In this document: one piece after another, positions 52,456 through 59,792 of the stretch
Numbering within the stretch: the first letter of the stretch is position 1
Layout: every line of letters begins with the position of its first letter
Source: CAYUPI01 sp964446585
GTDB taxonomy: Bacteria > Verrucomicrobiota > Verrucomicrobiia > Limisphaerales > UBA8199
Reading direction: 5' to 3'
Length of the DNA stretch: 64,000 nucleotides
Assembly (NCBI GenBank): GCA_964446585.1
Contig: CAYUPI010000011.1
Span: 1-64,000, forward strand
Notes under the pieces: generated by a model
What the model was told of the DNA's origin: nothing
The model's database searches: none
Seen by the model: only the letters and a program-made list of their open reading frames with translations
Position numbers and translations under genes: made by a program

Positions 52456-53160
52456 GGAGAAGTCCTTACGATTGGTGGTTGATATGATAATCCAGAGAAC
52501 ACGCGGTTTGGCTTGGGACCGATGTCATAATTGCCTGCGGCGAACGTCATCACCTCTCCTCCTGCGCCTCGAACGCATTCGGAGCTGGAGGAGAGGGCCA
52601 GGGCGAGGATGCCGTTTTCATTCTTGAAGCGTCCGGCGGCCTCCAGGCTCAGTCAGACCGTGGCGCGCCCGTCATCGACAACCGCATCGGCCTCGGTCTC
52701 TATCAACGAGTCTGGATCAATAAATTCGGTTCATACGGGCTCCCGCTGGAGACTGGCTTGCGCATGCGTTCGGAGCACTCTATCCGCCACACCTTCTCTC
52801 GCAAGGCGTACTTTTGCTCGCGCTTTCAACGGAGCACACATTCGGCCTCTTTCCATGAACCGTTGTCGGATTGTGCGCGAAGGGCAATTTGTTAGCGCTC
52901 CTCCCCCTCACCCCACCCTCTCCCTTGGGGAGAGGGAGCGATGTCGGCCGTCGTCATGCGACTTAGCCGGTTCATGGTCCCAATGCGCGTCAGAAAAACG
53001 TCGAGGCTCCCCACGGCACCCTCTTCAGCGGAAGGAGCGGGCCAACGGGGGCGAGGCTTGTCATCTCCTCACCGCTTCGGCTTCCCCGCTGGCCCAGTCA
53101 GGAATGCGTTTCCGGAGTTGAGGCCGCGGCGCAGTGGCCGTTTCGGCGCGGAGCGTTGAG
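52456..53160. other. Intergenic stretch before the intI remnant
   Basis: No supported gene. It holds a half-copy of the CCCTCTCC repeat at about 52900-52937 and a stretch at 52597-52790 readable on the plus strand as EDAVFILEASGGLQAQ..., which looks protein-like but has no start or family; perhaps a remnant. Confidence 0.5.
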
Positions 53161-53174
53161 TTGGCTTGACGCTC

Positions 53175-53351
53175 TCAACGCCCTGGCTCGCCACAGCCTG
53201 GCGACGGCGGCTCGATCCTCCACTCTCCAGCAGCCCCGAGCGCATCCAGTGGACTACGCACCCCCAAGCCGGGCCGGTTCATCACGTGCGTGTAGATCTG
53301 CGTCGTGGCCACGTCCTCATGAATCCCACTTGACAGCATTTTGACATGCCA
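53175..53351 (-). pseudogene. intI: C-terminal remnant of an integron integrase (intI)
   Basis: On the minus strand an open 58-codon frame reads ...HEDVATTQIYTHVMNRPG, LGVRSPLDAL and a short tail. This is the C-terminal end of IntI tyrosine recombinases, which typically read LLGHxDVxTTxIYTHV followed by GVRSPLD. The last catalytic His (in HED) and the nucleophile Tyr (in IYTHV) are visible. Just before it the sequence is disturbed (LSSGIH for LLGH) and then a stop occurs; the rest of the gene is missing. It lies 105 bases before the first cassette and on the opposite strand, as intI does in complete integrons. Confidence 0.82.
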
Positions 53352-53456
53352 TCAGATTTTCTGTATGAGAGACGTCCCATCCAATGAGTTTGGCTTCAGG
53401 CACGGGACTTTTGGCCATTCATACTTTTCGGTGAAAGCGTCCACTGCAAAGAGTGC

Positions 53457-54152
53457 ATGAAAATCAAAGTCCTTTTAGTCACGGCGTGTCTAGCCAGCAC
53501 CACGCAGCCTGCATTGGCAGGCATCAGCTCGGGGTGGAGTAGTGGTTCGGTAATCGTGATTGCCCAACCTGAGCCAAAGGCCGTTGCCGCTTCTTTGGTG
53601 ATGCCAGCGGACTTTGTTTCGGTTCCGCTCCGCATCGTCAGCGATCAAAAAAACACTGCGCAAGCTTACGATGAGACGCGCCAAGCCATCGAGTTGATCG
53701 GGAAGAAGGCCAAGGAGAGCGTTCGATTTCGGATGACAATGGGGGCGGTCTCGCTTTCGCAGCACCGGGGGGGATACGGCATTAGTTCGGGGTCATGGAG
53801 CCAGCCCGCAGCATCATCAGAGATATTCCTTTTGGTGCCATTGTCCACCAACAGCGCCAATATCTTTGCAGCTGGCGTGGAGGCTGCCAAATTCGTGGAT
53901 GCCCTTACCTTGCCTGGAAAGACGCGGTGCGAGTTTGGAACGCTTCAACTGGCCGTCGCGGACCCGGAACAGTATCGGGGAAAAGTCCTTGAATTGATAA
54001 AACAGGAAATGACGAAGACGCTCGAAGCTTTGGCTCCACAGGCAGGCATTAAAATCCAGGGGCTCGAAGGGCAGATAAGGGTGGGGCAACTGGATGACCG
54101 CAATGTCGAGTTGTTTCTGAATTATTCGCTTTCAATCGTTGTGGAGAAATGA
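53457..54152 (+). CDS. Secreted protein of unknown function (first cassette)
   Basis: 231 residues. Signal peptide 1-21 (MKIKVLLVTACLASTTQPALA). The mature part has alternating beta/alpha character (IELIGKKAKESVRFRMTMGAVSLSQ; LELIKQEMTKTLEALAPQAGIKIQGLEGQIRVGQ; LFLNYSLSIVVEK), faintly like the SIMPL/DUF541 fold, which I cannot confirm. It is the gene nearest the intI remnant, and the first attC-like site follows 17 bases after its stop. Confidence 0.75.
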   Translation: MKIKVLLVTACLASTTQPALAGISSGWSSGSVIVIAQPEPKAVAASLVMPADFVSVPLRIVSDQKNTAQAYDETRQAIELIGKKAKESVRFRMTMGAVSLSQHRGGYGISSGSWSQPAASSEIFLLVPLSTNSANIFAAGVEAAKFVDALTLPGKTRCEFGTLQLAVADPEQYRGKVLELIKQEMTKTLEALAPQAGIKIQGLEGQIRVGQLDDRNVELFLNYSLSIVVEK

Positions 54153-54169
54153 TCAAAGCACAGACCCGT

Positions 54170-54261
54170 ACCGAACCACCGGATGCACAGAACGCCGCGT
54201 TCGCGCTCTGCTTGCATGCTGGGCTCCATCGGCGCGGCGTCTGTGATCCGAATGGTTAGCT
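54170..54261 (+). other. attC-like site R1
   Basis: ACCGAAC (54170-54176) ... GTTAGCT (54255-54261), with arms GGATGCACAGAACGCCGCG and CGCGGCGTCTGTGATCC. The arms pair with small mismatches on either side of a central spacer. Confidence 0.8.
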
Positions 54262-54263
54262 GC

Positions 54264-54629
54264 ATGAACAAACGCGTTCATCTCATCCTAAGCTGCTGGA
54301 TCTTTTCGCATCTGGGTCACGCGGTCTTGAGCACCCTGTACGAGAAGACCCCCGCGACGTTTGTTGTGCCGGCGATCTACACTGGCTTTGTCCTTCTCGT
54401 GGTTGGCACATGGAAGCGTAACCGCTGGGCAGCGAAGATTTCCGCCATCGCCGCCGTGATGACGATTGTTGTTCAGGGGCTGTTCATGTGGAAGCGCGAC
54501 GCGTACGGCTCGTTGAGCATGCCTGTCCTGGTATTTGATATCTTGGGAGTCGCTTGCTCATTGCTGTATTTGATGTTTTATTTTTCACGTAGCCGTGAGC
54601 ATTACCTTGCAGAGCCCAAGACGGGCTAA
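54264..54629 (+). CDS. Small polytopic membrane protein (cassette gene)
   Basis: 121 residues from the ATG at 54264, two bases after the attC end; a frame open from 54183 would be read from the palindrome. Four hydrophobic helices: VHLILSCWIFSHLGHAVLS, VVPAIYTGFVLLVVGTW, KISAIAAVMTIVVQGLFMW and MPVLVFDILGVACSLLYLMFYF. No family recognised. The stop TAA is inside the next attC box (GGCTAAC). Confidence 0.75.
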   Translation: MNKRVHLILSCWIFSHLGHAVLSTLYEKTPATFVVPAIYTGFVLLVVGTWKRNRWAAKISAIAAVMTIVVQGLFMWKRDAYGSLSMPVLVFDILGVACSLLYLMFYFSRSREHYLAEPKTG

Positions 54630-54725
54630 CAAAAGCGTTCAGCGGATGGGAGCCAGCCGATTGCGTCAGGCACAATCCATACGTTTTTGGCGGCTGGCTC
54701 CCACCGCTGACGCTCCACGTTCGAC
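54624..54725 (+). other. attC-like site R2 (GAGCCAGCCG subfamily)
   Basis: GGCTAAC (54624-54630) ... GTTCGAC (54719-54725); arms CAGCGGATGGGAGCCAGCCG and CGGCTGGCTCCCACCGCTG. Same stem as the sites at 50, 55449, 61752 and 62200. Confidence 0.85.
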
Positions 54726-54731
54726 GACAAT

Positions 54732-54983
54732 ATGAACCGTTCCGTTGTACTGTTTCACCTCCGGGAGGCTGCTGAGCAACTGAAAGAGACCATTCAGAGC
54801 CTGGAGAGCGCCGGGGACTATGGCATTGAGGAGTATCAGGTGGAGATGGGTCATCTTTACCAGCACCTGAATACGGCCTGGAACGGTCGGGACCAAACGG
54901 ACGCGCAATTCGCCAAGTGCACCGACCAGGATTTCGACCAGTTTCGCCGGTTCCCCAAGGAATCAGACCTCTTTCTGGATTAG
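54732..54983 (+). CDS. Small acidic helical protein (cassette gene)
   Basis: 83 residues, MNRSVVLFHLREAAEQLKETIQSLESAGDYG... with helical, acidic character and no membrane segment. No family recognised. It starts 6 bases after an attC box and is followed 4 bases after its stop by the next. Confidence 0.7.
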   Translation: MNRSVVLFHLREAAEQLKETIQSLESAGDYGIEEYQVEMGHLYQHLNTAWNGRDQTDAQFAKCTDQDFDQFRRFPKESDLFLD

Positions 54984-54987
54984 CTAT

Positions 54988-55080
54988 GTCGAACCAAGCT
55001 GCTTCAGGCAACGGCGCGGTCGCGTTCTGGTTTCGTGCTCAGTGCCTCAGCCGCGCCGTGCCTGAGCGCAAGCGTTGGCC
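54988..55080 (+). other. attC-like site R3
   Basis: GTCGAAC (54988-54994) ... GTTGGCC (55074-55080); arms GCTTCAGGCAACGGCGCGG and CCGCGCCGTGCCTGAGCGC. Confidence 0.8.
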
Positions 55081-55100
55081 GGAAGAAGCCGTGATTGCCT

Positions 55101-55535
55101 ATGACGGGTGAGGAAGCAACTCAGATTCGCAGCTTGGTCCGTAAGGCACCACGGACCGTATGGGTGTACTTACCATTCGTCTTTCCGGTTCTGATGGTCC
55201 TTGTTGGCATTGCCATCAACGTTGGTCTGGTGATCCATTTCGAGAAGAAAGCTCCGGATTTGCAGGTGCTCTTCAAGCGTGGCTCAAAGGTGGAGCCGGT
55301 TTGGGATAGCCAGTTGATTCGAGAAGTGGTCATGGTAACCTCGTTGTCGTTCACCGTTACGTTTGCCCTGCTCGCGTTTCTTGCGCGGTTAGCGTTTAGG
55401 CAGTTGGGCCTTCTCCGAGCTGCGGCAAAGGACCTCGGAATCGAGGACGGCCAACCAGACGGTGCAGCGAACCGGAGCCAGCCGGTTCGGTCAGAGACAA
55501 ATCAAACATCAGTGGCGGCTGGCTCCGGCCGCTGA
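55101..55535 (+). CDS. Membrane protein with two spans (cassette gene)
   Basis: 144 residues from the ATG at 55101 (a TTG at 55095 would add two). Two transmembrane helices: VYLPFVFPVLMVLVGIAINVGLVI and VVMVTSLSFTVTFALLAFLARLAF, with a soluble loop of ~40 residues between. The last ~30 codons (GQPDGAANRSQPVRSETNQ...) are encoded by the attC palindrome, as for the gene at 57-755; both tails share the pattern SQP-x-RSETN / SQPPSSETN because the two sites are of one subfamily. No family recognised. Confidence 0.7.
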   Translation: MTGEEATQIRSLVRKAPRTVWVYLPFVFPVLMVLVGIAINVGLVIHFEKKAPDLQVLFKRGSKVEPVWDSQLIREVVMVTSLSFTVTFALLAFLARLAFRQLGLLRAAAKDLGIEDGQPDGAANRSQPVRSETNQTSVAAGSGR

Positions 55536-55536
55536 C
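55449..55536 (+). other. attC-like site R4, left part (split by IS110 element)
   Basis: GGCCAAC (55449-55455) followed by arms CCGGAGCCAGCCG and CGGCTGGCTCCGG, then GCCGCTGAC. In related sites GTTAGC-like bases follow within ~8 bases; here they reappear at 57070 beyond the IS element. Confidence 0.75.
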
Positions 55537-55568
55537 CTCACCTCTGAGGTAGTCCGGCAAGAGATTTT

Positions 55569-56897
55569 TTAAACTTTTTTTACGAGGTTTTGTTGGGCTG
55601 GTTTTGCTGGGTTTTTCACGGGGCTTTTGCCTAGGTCGATTCGCTTAAAGAGACCGAGTAGTTGGCTGCCGTTTTTGCGCAAGGCGGCCTCATAAAGTTC
55701 TTCCTGGTAAGGGGCGCGGCTTTGCCAACAGCGCCAGATAATGCGTTGCCACTTAAAAGCCAGAGCGCGCACGGCGGTGTGATGGAATTTGCCTTTGGAA
55801 CGTTGCGACAGGTAGTAGGCCGCCGCCCAACGAGACCACAGCACGCTCTCCTTGGCGTACTCGTGAAAGCTCTGGCGCTCGAACTTGGGGCAGAGGTAGC
55901 GACGATGGACGTGGTGCATTTTGCCGCTCTGTTTGGTGACGGGAGCGATGCCGGTATAGCGCTGGAGATTGCTGGCCGAGTCGAAGCGTTCACGTTCTGA
56001 GCCCAGGGAGGCCAGGAGGCGCGGGGCCAGCACCGGACCGGCTCCGGGCAGGCTGGCGAAGATTTCTCGGTCTGGATGTTGAGCGAAGCCCTCGGCGATC
56101 TGCTCCTCATACCGTTTGATGGTTTGAACCACATCCTGGAGCTGGCGGCAGACGAGTTGGACGCGGATAGCGAAGCTCTGGTTGAGGGCAGGTTCATCGC
56201 TGACGGCCACGGCTTGTTCGACGAGCTTTAGGCGTTGGTCGATGAGTTTCTGGCTGCGAGAGCCGTGGAGGTAGTAGAACTGCTTGAGAGCGCCGGCTTT
56301 AGCCTTTTGGACCGCCAAGAGGGTGGGCCATTTGAGCAGGAAAGCGGTGGCCAAGGGGCGCCAAAGTTCTTCGCCGCAAAGCTCCAGAGCCTGCGGAAAA
56401 TAGGCCTTAAGGAGGGCCTGCAGGCGATTGGTCAGGGCGGTGCGTTCATCGACAACGGCGCGACGATGGGCGACCAGTTGCTGGAGCAGGCGGGTCTGGC
56501 TGTCTTGAGGTTTCCAGGCTTTGAGTTTGTCCTGGTGGTTGAGAAGCAGTTCTGCCAGGTATTGAGCGTCTTTGCCGTCGTCTTTGGCGCGGCTGGTAAT
56601 GAAGGTCTCGCGATATTTCTGGAGCGAGATGGGGTTGATGGGATAGAGGGTGATCCAGTCATAGGTTTCCAGGAAGGGGATGAGATGGCCGGCGGGTTGT
56701 TCCAGGCAGATGGCCACGGAGGCCTTGGGGTGGCGCTGGCGCAAGTCCAACAACCATTGCTGGAGTTTTTCGGGCGAGCTGTCCAGGGTCTCGGAACGAG
56801 ACTGGCCGGTAGCGGTGGCGATGAAGTGAAGGTCGGCCTTGCGGTCGGAACGGTCCAGGCCGATGACCAGGTCATGGGAGGTTTTAGTATCGAGCAT
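55569..56897 (-). CDS. IS110-family DEDD transposase
   Basis: 442 residues, intact. The N-terminal RuvC-like domain has LVIGLDRSDRKADL (first Asp), AICLEQPAGHL (Glu) and AKDDGKDAQYLAEL (final Asp pair), which complete the DEDD set. A coiled-coil middle leads to the C-terminal Transposase_20 domain: FASLPGAGPVLAPRLLASLG...SASNLQRYTGIAPVTKQSG, with the catalytic Ser region in SASNLQRYTG. It catalyses RNA-guided recombination between element ends and target, as established for IS110-family members. Confidence 0.93.
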   Translation of the reverse strand: MLDTKTSHDLVIGLDRSDRKADLHFIATATGQSRSETLDSSPEKLQQWLLDLRQRHPKASVAICLEQPAGHLIPFLETYDWITLYPINPISLQKYRETFITSRAKDDGKDAQYLAELLLNHQDKLKAWKPQDSQTRLLQQLVAHRRAVVDERTALTNRLQALLKAYFPQALELCGEELWRPLATAFLLKWPTLLAVQKAKAGALKQFYYLHGSRSQKLIDQRLKLVEQAVAVSDEPALNQSFAIRVQLVCRQLQDVVQTIKRYEEQIAEGFAQHPDREIFASLPGAGPVLAPRLLASLGSERERFDSASNLQRYTGIAPVTKQSGKMHHVHRRYLCPKFERQSFHEYAKESVLWSRWAAAYYLSQRSKGKFHHTAVRALAFKWQRIIWRCWQSRAPYQEELYEAALRKNGSQLLGLFKRIDLGKSPVKNPAKPAQQNLVKKV

Positions 56898-57068
56898 GTT
56901 GTGCTTTTGTGTTTGTTGTTTGTGTATGAGGTCCTCCCGCAGGCTTGACCTGGCGACGGCAATATAGAAGAGTCGTCATGCAATATAGACGCCCTCTGAG
57001 GAGTCGTTAGAGGGTCAAGCCCGCCCGACGGGCCGGTCAATAAGGTCATAGTCGTTACAACGACTGTA
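56898..57068 (-). ncRNA. Candidate bridge RNA region of the IS110 element
   Basis: The 5' non-coding end, read on the transposase strand, contains a stem ACCCTC / GAGGGC-type hairpin whose loop includes CTAACGACTCCTCAG. CTAACG equals the attC end into which the element is inserted, and CCTCAGAGG equals the element's own far end. In IS110 elements the guide loops of the bridge RNA match target and donor in this way. The RNA and loop assignment are inferred by eye. Confidence 0.4.
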
Positions 57069-57076
57069 CGTTAGCA
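57068..57076 (+). other. attC-like site R4, right part
   Basis: ACGTTAGCA directly after the inferred IS end: the terminal box of the attC that starts at 55449. Confidence 0.55.
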
Positions 57077-57142
57077 GACCTGGCCCGCCGGGGCGGGAAA
57101 ACCGGAGAAACGGATAGCGGATCATGAATCCTTTCAGCCATC

Positions 57143-57256
57143 CGAATCTGTCGCGCGCAGCGACGAAGTTATTCACAGTCGGCGGCGGCCCGAGAGTTCG
57201 CTGCGCTGGCCTTGCCGCCTATGAATAACTTCGGATGACCTATATATGCGTTAGCC
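57143..57256 (+). other. attC-like site R5
   Basis: ATCCGAA near its left end and GTTAGCC (57250-57256) at its right end. Arms GAAGTTATTCACAGTCGGCGG and CCGCCTATGAATAACTTC. The ~65 bases between the IS and this site contain no ORF, so its cassette is empty or truncated. Confidence 0.75.
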
Positions 57257-57263
57257 ACAACGT

Positions 57264-57593
57264 ATGAGGACCCGAGAGCTGCGCGCAGAAGATGGTCGGC
57301 TCACCGGCTTTATCGTGAGTAATGCGTTCCTCAGCCGCCATGGTGTACCGAAGGTCGTGGCCACAATCCCGGGTGCCGAGATCCGTCGGAAGCAGCGGCG
57401 CTTCGCGTTTTCTGCACCCGACGATTTCTGCGAGTTCGTGGTTGAGGGCAAGACATTCCTGGCAATTGAGCCGTTCGGAGACAACAGCGAGTACTGGGTA
57501 GTGGCTCAGCCAGCTGATGACTCGCCCCAGTTGGCAAAGGTTCGGGAGGCGTTTTCGCGCCATCGAGTCCTGTTTGGCTTATATGGCGGCTAA
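57264..57593 (+). CDS. Hypothetical protein, soluble (cassette gene)
   Basis: 109 residues, MRTRELRAEDGRLTGFIVSNAFLSRHGVPKVVATIPGAEIRRKQRRFAFSA... Mixed alpha/beta composition, no signal peptide or membrane span, no family I recognise. It starts 7 bases after the attC box; the stop TAA is inside the next box (GGCTAAC). Confidence 0.72.
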   Translation: MRTRELRAEDGRLTGFIVSNAFLSRHGVPKVVATIPGAEIRRKQRRFAFSAPDDFCEFVVEGKTFLAIEPFGDNSEYWVVAQPADDSPQLAKVREAFSRHRVLFGLYGG

Positions 57594-57680
57594 CCATGTC
57601 ACTTCAGCGGACGGCGAGTGGGGTATCCAGCTCGCATTTGTAGCCGCGTGGGCCGCGGCCGCTGAGTTTTTGCGTTAGAC
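57588..57680 (+). other. attC-like site R6, consensus right box
   Basis: GGCTAAC (57588-57594) ... GTTAGAC (57674-57680), which fits GTTRRRY exactly. Arms are CTTCAGCGGACGGC and GCCGCGGCCGCTGAG. Confidence 0.75.
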
Positions 57681-57693
57681 AATTCACCCCTCT

Positions 57694-58188
57694 ATGCCGA
57701 CGCGGCCCGATCAATCCCACTCCCTCGCCGCAAAGCATTCTAAATCTGCGGAGGTCGCCAGTTTCTTCCAAGCGCTTGCAGGCAGGGCGGAGGCATATGC
57801 TCGGATGCAAGACGAACACTTGGAGAGCATCATTCGCCGTCGTGAGGCGAGGACGGGAAAGCCATTTCGCAACACAAAGCGGCAGGAGAAGTTTCTTGAG
57901 TGTTTCGACCAAGATGCTGCGCACGCGGAACGGGATTTAGAGAGTATTACACCCAAGATGGACGACCGCTCGCTTCTGATTTCCGCACTTTCGAGCGAAC
58001 ATCAGCAACTTGAACTCGACGAGGCCATGGCTTCGAGTTATCGCCCCGAAGACAGAGAGATGGCGCAGCGCATGGTTGAATTTCGCCGAGAGACGATTCG
58101 GATGATCGAACAGTTTGTTGAAAGTTCTCAGTTCAGGGGCCAGGTTGCTTCAATTTGGCATGCGAAGAAAAAGACCGAAAATGTCTAA
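57694..58188 (+). CDS. Hypothetical helical protein (cassette gene)
   Basis: 164 residues, mostly charged helix (SAEVASFFQALAGRAEAYARMQDEHLESIIRRREARTGKPF...; REMAQRMVEFRRETIRMIEQFVE). No membrane segment or signal. Resembles no family I can name. The stop codon TAA lies in the GTCTAAC box of the next site. Confidence 0.72.
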   Translation: MPTRPDQSHSLAAKHSKSAEVASFFQALAGRAEAYARMQDEHLESIIRRREARTGKPFRNTKRQEKFLECFDQDAAHAERDLESITPKMDDRSLLISALSSEHQQLELDEAMASSYRPEDREMAQRMVEFRRETIRMIEQFVESSQFRGQVASIWHAKKKTENV

Positions 58189-58311
58189 CCCGCTCCTTGC
58201 AGCCAACAGCCGCCCTCCCTTCTGTTTTCGATTGATGCTGGCGATCCGCTTCTACCCGGCTTTGTCGCAACTTGGCTCTCAGGCGGCTGTGGCTGAAGGA
58301 GGTCGTTCGGC
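58183..58311 (+). other. attC-like site R7
   Basis: GTCTAAC (58183-58189, exact RYYYAAC consensus) ... GTTCGGC (58305-58311). Arms CCTTGCAGCCAACAGCCGCC and GGCGGCTGTGGCTGAAGG around a ~65-base centre. Confidence 0.8.
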
Positions 58312-58320
58312 AACACGCCC

Positions 58321-58659
58321 ATGATCAGGAAAGTTCTCATCGCAGACCACGGAGAAGTCGCTGTTGGATTGCTCTCGGAGTTCAAGCGGGCAGGCGTGAG
58401 AACAGTTGCGGTTTATACGGTCGAGGACTGCAATGCCGAACACGTACAAGTAGCAGACGAAATATGCTGCATCGGTGGCACGCCAAAGAGCTACGACACG
58501 GACTGGAAACACATAATTTCCGCGGCTGAGATCTACGAGGTCGACGCAATCCACCCGGGCAACGGGCCTTTGTCCATCCACGAGCGATTCGCAGGGGCCT
58601 GCACTAAGATTGGCGTACAGTTACTTGGCAAGAATGCCGAACAAAGCGGCTCCACCTAA
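58321..58659 (+). CDS. Stand-alone biotin-carboxylase N-terminal domain (cassette gene)
   Basis: 112 residues. MIRKVLIADHGEVAVGLLSEFKRAGVRTVAVYTVEDCNAEHVQVADEICCIGG...IISAAEIYEVDAIHPGNGPLSIHERFA aligns along its whole length with the N-terminal (pre-ATP-grasp) domain of biotin carboxylases such as AccC (usual motifs IANRGEIA, HPGYGFLSE). The ATP-grasp and C-terminal domains are absent, and the ORF ends at an attC site. Without them no carboxylation is possible. It may be a regulatory or interfering partner of AccC, or a captured gene fragment. It starts 9 bases after an attC box. Confidence 0.85.
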   Translation: MIRKVLIADHGEVAVGLLSEFKRAGVRTVAVYTVEDCNAEHVQVADEICCIGGTPKSYDTDWKHIISAAEIYEVDAIHPGNGPLSIHERFAGACTKIGVQLLGKNAEQSGST

Positions 58660-58761
58660 CCGCCGCCACCGCTTTCCGTTCGCCATGCACCCGCAATTCG
58701 ATTATTGTTTCTGCGCTCAACCACCGCTGTCGGCGGCGGTAGGTGACCCGCGACGTTCGGC
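58636..58761 (+). other. attC-like site R8 (GCCGCC subfamily)
   Basis: GCCGAAC (58636-58642) ... GTTCGGC (58755-58761), perfect complements; inner stem CACCTAACCGCCGCC with GGCGGCGGTAGGTG. Same subfamily as the left-array site at 771-896. Confidence 0.85.
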
Positions 58762-58767
58762 ATCAAT

Positions 58768-59205
58768 ATGAAGCATACTCTGCCAGCAATCGGGTTCAGT
58801 GTAGCTGCACTCCTCCTGGCTGGATGTGGTGATCCCAAGCTGGCTCCGGTCGGAAGCACGCTTGAATCTACCAATGGCAACTTTGAACTTTTTATTAGTA
58901 ACCAGAGCTTTGCCACTACACCTGTGGACATTCGGGTCTCCATCGATGATACGCCGGTTGTCCAGCAGTATTTTGACGTCGGCAACCAACACAACTGGCG
59001 TAGGTTTGCTTTTGCACTGCCTCCGGGTCAGCATCGTATCATGGCGACGTCGGTGAAGGGTAAGGCCACCATTACGACTAATTTCAGCCTCGGCGACCGC
59101 AGGTGCTCAGGCATCGTCGATTACTGGTATTACCCAAAAAACGACGGCGACACTCCGCGGCAGTTGAGCTTCCATGTCGAGGAAGGGAGGCCCCTCTTCC
59201 AATGA
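58768..59205 (+). CDS. Lipoprotein of unknown function (cassette gene)
   Basis: 145 residues. Signal peptide with lipobox: MKHTLPAIGFSVAALLLAGC, Cys at residue 20 after LAG, so membrane-anchored by lipid. The mature part is beta-rich (NGNFELFISNQSFATTPVDIRVSIDDTPVVQQYF...LPPGQHRIMATSVKGKATITTNFSL), like an Ig-type sandwich. No family recognised. Confidence 0.8.
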   Translation: MKHTLPAIGFSVAALLLAGCGDPKLAPVGSTLESTNGNFELFISNQSFATTPVDIRVSIDDTPVVQQYFDVGNQHNWRRFAFALPPGQHRIMATSVKGKATITTNFSLGDRRCSGIVDYWYYPKNDGDTPRQLSFHVEEGRPLFQ

Positions 59206-59212
59206 CAACGTT

Positions 59213-59314
59213 GCCGAACAAGAGCGTGGAGCCAACGGGAGGCAGCCGTTGCGTCGAGATTACATTCGTTAGCCGCTGGCGGCTGCCTCCCGTGGCTCAC
59301 GCTTGGTGTTGGCC
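59213..59314 (+). other. attC-like site R9
   Basis: GCCGAAC (59213-59219) ... GTTGGCC (59308-59314); arms GCGTGGAGCCAACGGGAGGC and GCCTCCCGTGGCTCACGC. Confidence 0.82.
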
Positions 59315-59327
59315 GAAATAGCACATC

Positions 59328-59792
59328 ATGAAAACCATTGGCTCTTCTGACGCGCAGGGTGATGAATTTATGTGGCCCGACGACGAGTCTGAATGCGCGA
59401 GAGTGGGCCGTGCCCTTTTGCTGCAAGAGGCGGTCTCGCATGTTCACTACTGGACAGAATACGCCCGCGATTTTCTATACGAGCCTCAGCCTAAAGAACC
59501 GCACCCGCGTAGCTGGAGCGATGCCGCGAAGAAAGACAAAGCTTACCGAGAGCTGTTCACGACTCTGACCGACACGCAGCGTGACACCGTTCTGCGCCTG
59601 GTTCGGGAGTGTGTTAGGGGTTCGGTGTTTGCCACCCTCTGCACTTTCGACCAGTTTCCACACGGTGAGGCGGAGATTCGGATCCATGACGGGGTTTGTG
59701 GTGAGGGCAGTAGGACGTTCACGATTGCTCCAACAGATTTGGAGTTGCACGATGAGTTCACGCAGCTATTGCATGAGCAGGACAAACATTAG
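59328..59792 (+). CDS. Hypothetical soluble protein (cassette gene)
   Basis: 154 residues. It contains ESECARVGRALLLQEAVSHVHYWTEYARDFLYEPQPKE... and RECVRGSVFATLCTFDQFPHGEAEIRIHDG, a mixed alpha/beta protein. No family recognised. It starts 13 bases after the attC box. Confidence 0.72.
   Translation: MKTIGSSDAQGDEFMWPDDESECARVGRALLLQEAVSHVHYWTEYARDFLYEPQPKEPHPRSWSDAAKKDKAYRELFTTLTDTQRDTVLRLVRECVRGSVFATLCTFDQFPHGEAEIRIHDGVCGEGSRTFTIAPTDLELHDEFTQLLHEQDKH

Larger units (their letters stand above)
55537..57068 (-). mobile_element. IS110-family insertion sequence inserted in an attC site
   Basis: Intact transposase gene with a short 3' end (~32 bp) and a long 5' non-coding end (~171 bp). The left neighbour is an attC missing its final box, and the right neighbour begins ACGTTAGC, the missing box. 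Exact ends are inferred from that reconstruction. The motif CCTCTGAGG occurs at both the 3' end (55541-55549) and within the 5' non-coding part (56993-57001). The long 5' end fits the IS110 group proper rather than the IS1111 group, which has its long non-coding part 3'. Confidence 0.75.

Noticed and set aside
52531..53121. 196-codon ORF on the plus strand after gdhA
   Set aside because: Low-complexity composition, crosses a dispersed repeat, no start signal and no family; treated as intergenic.
55537..57068. Assignment of the IS to the known IS1111-attC group
   Set aside because: That group has its long non-coding part 3' of the gene; here the 3' end is only ~32 bases and the 5' end ~171.
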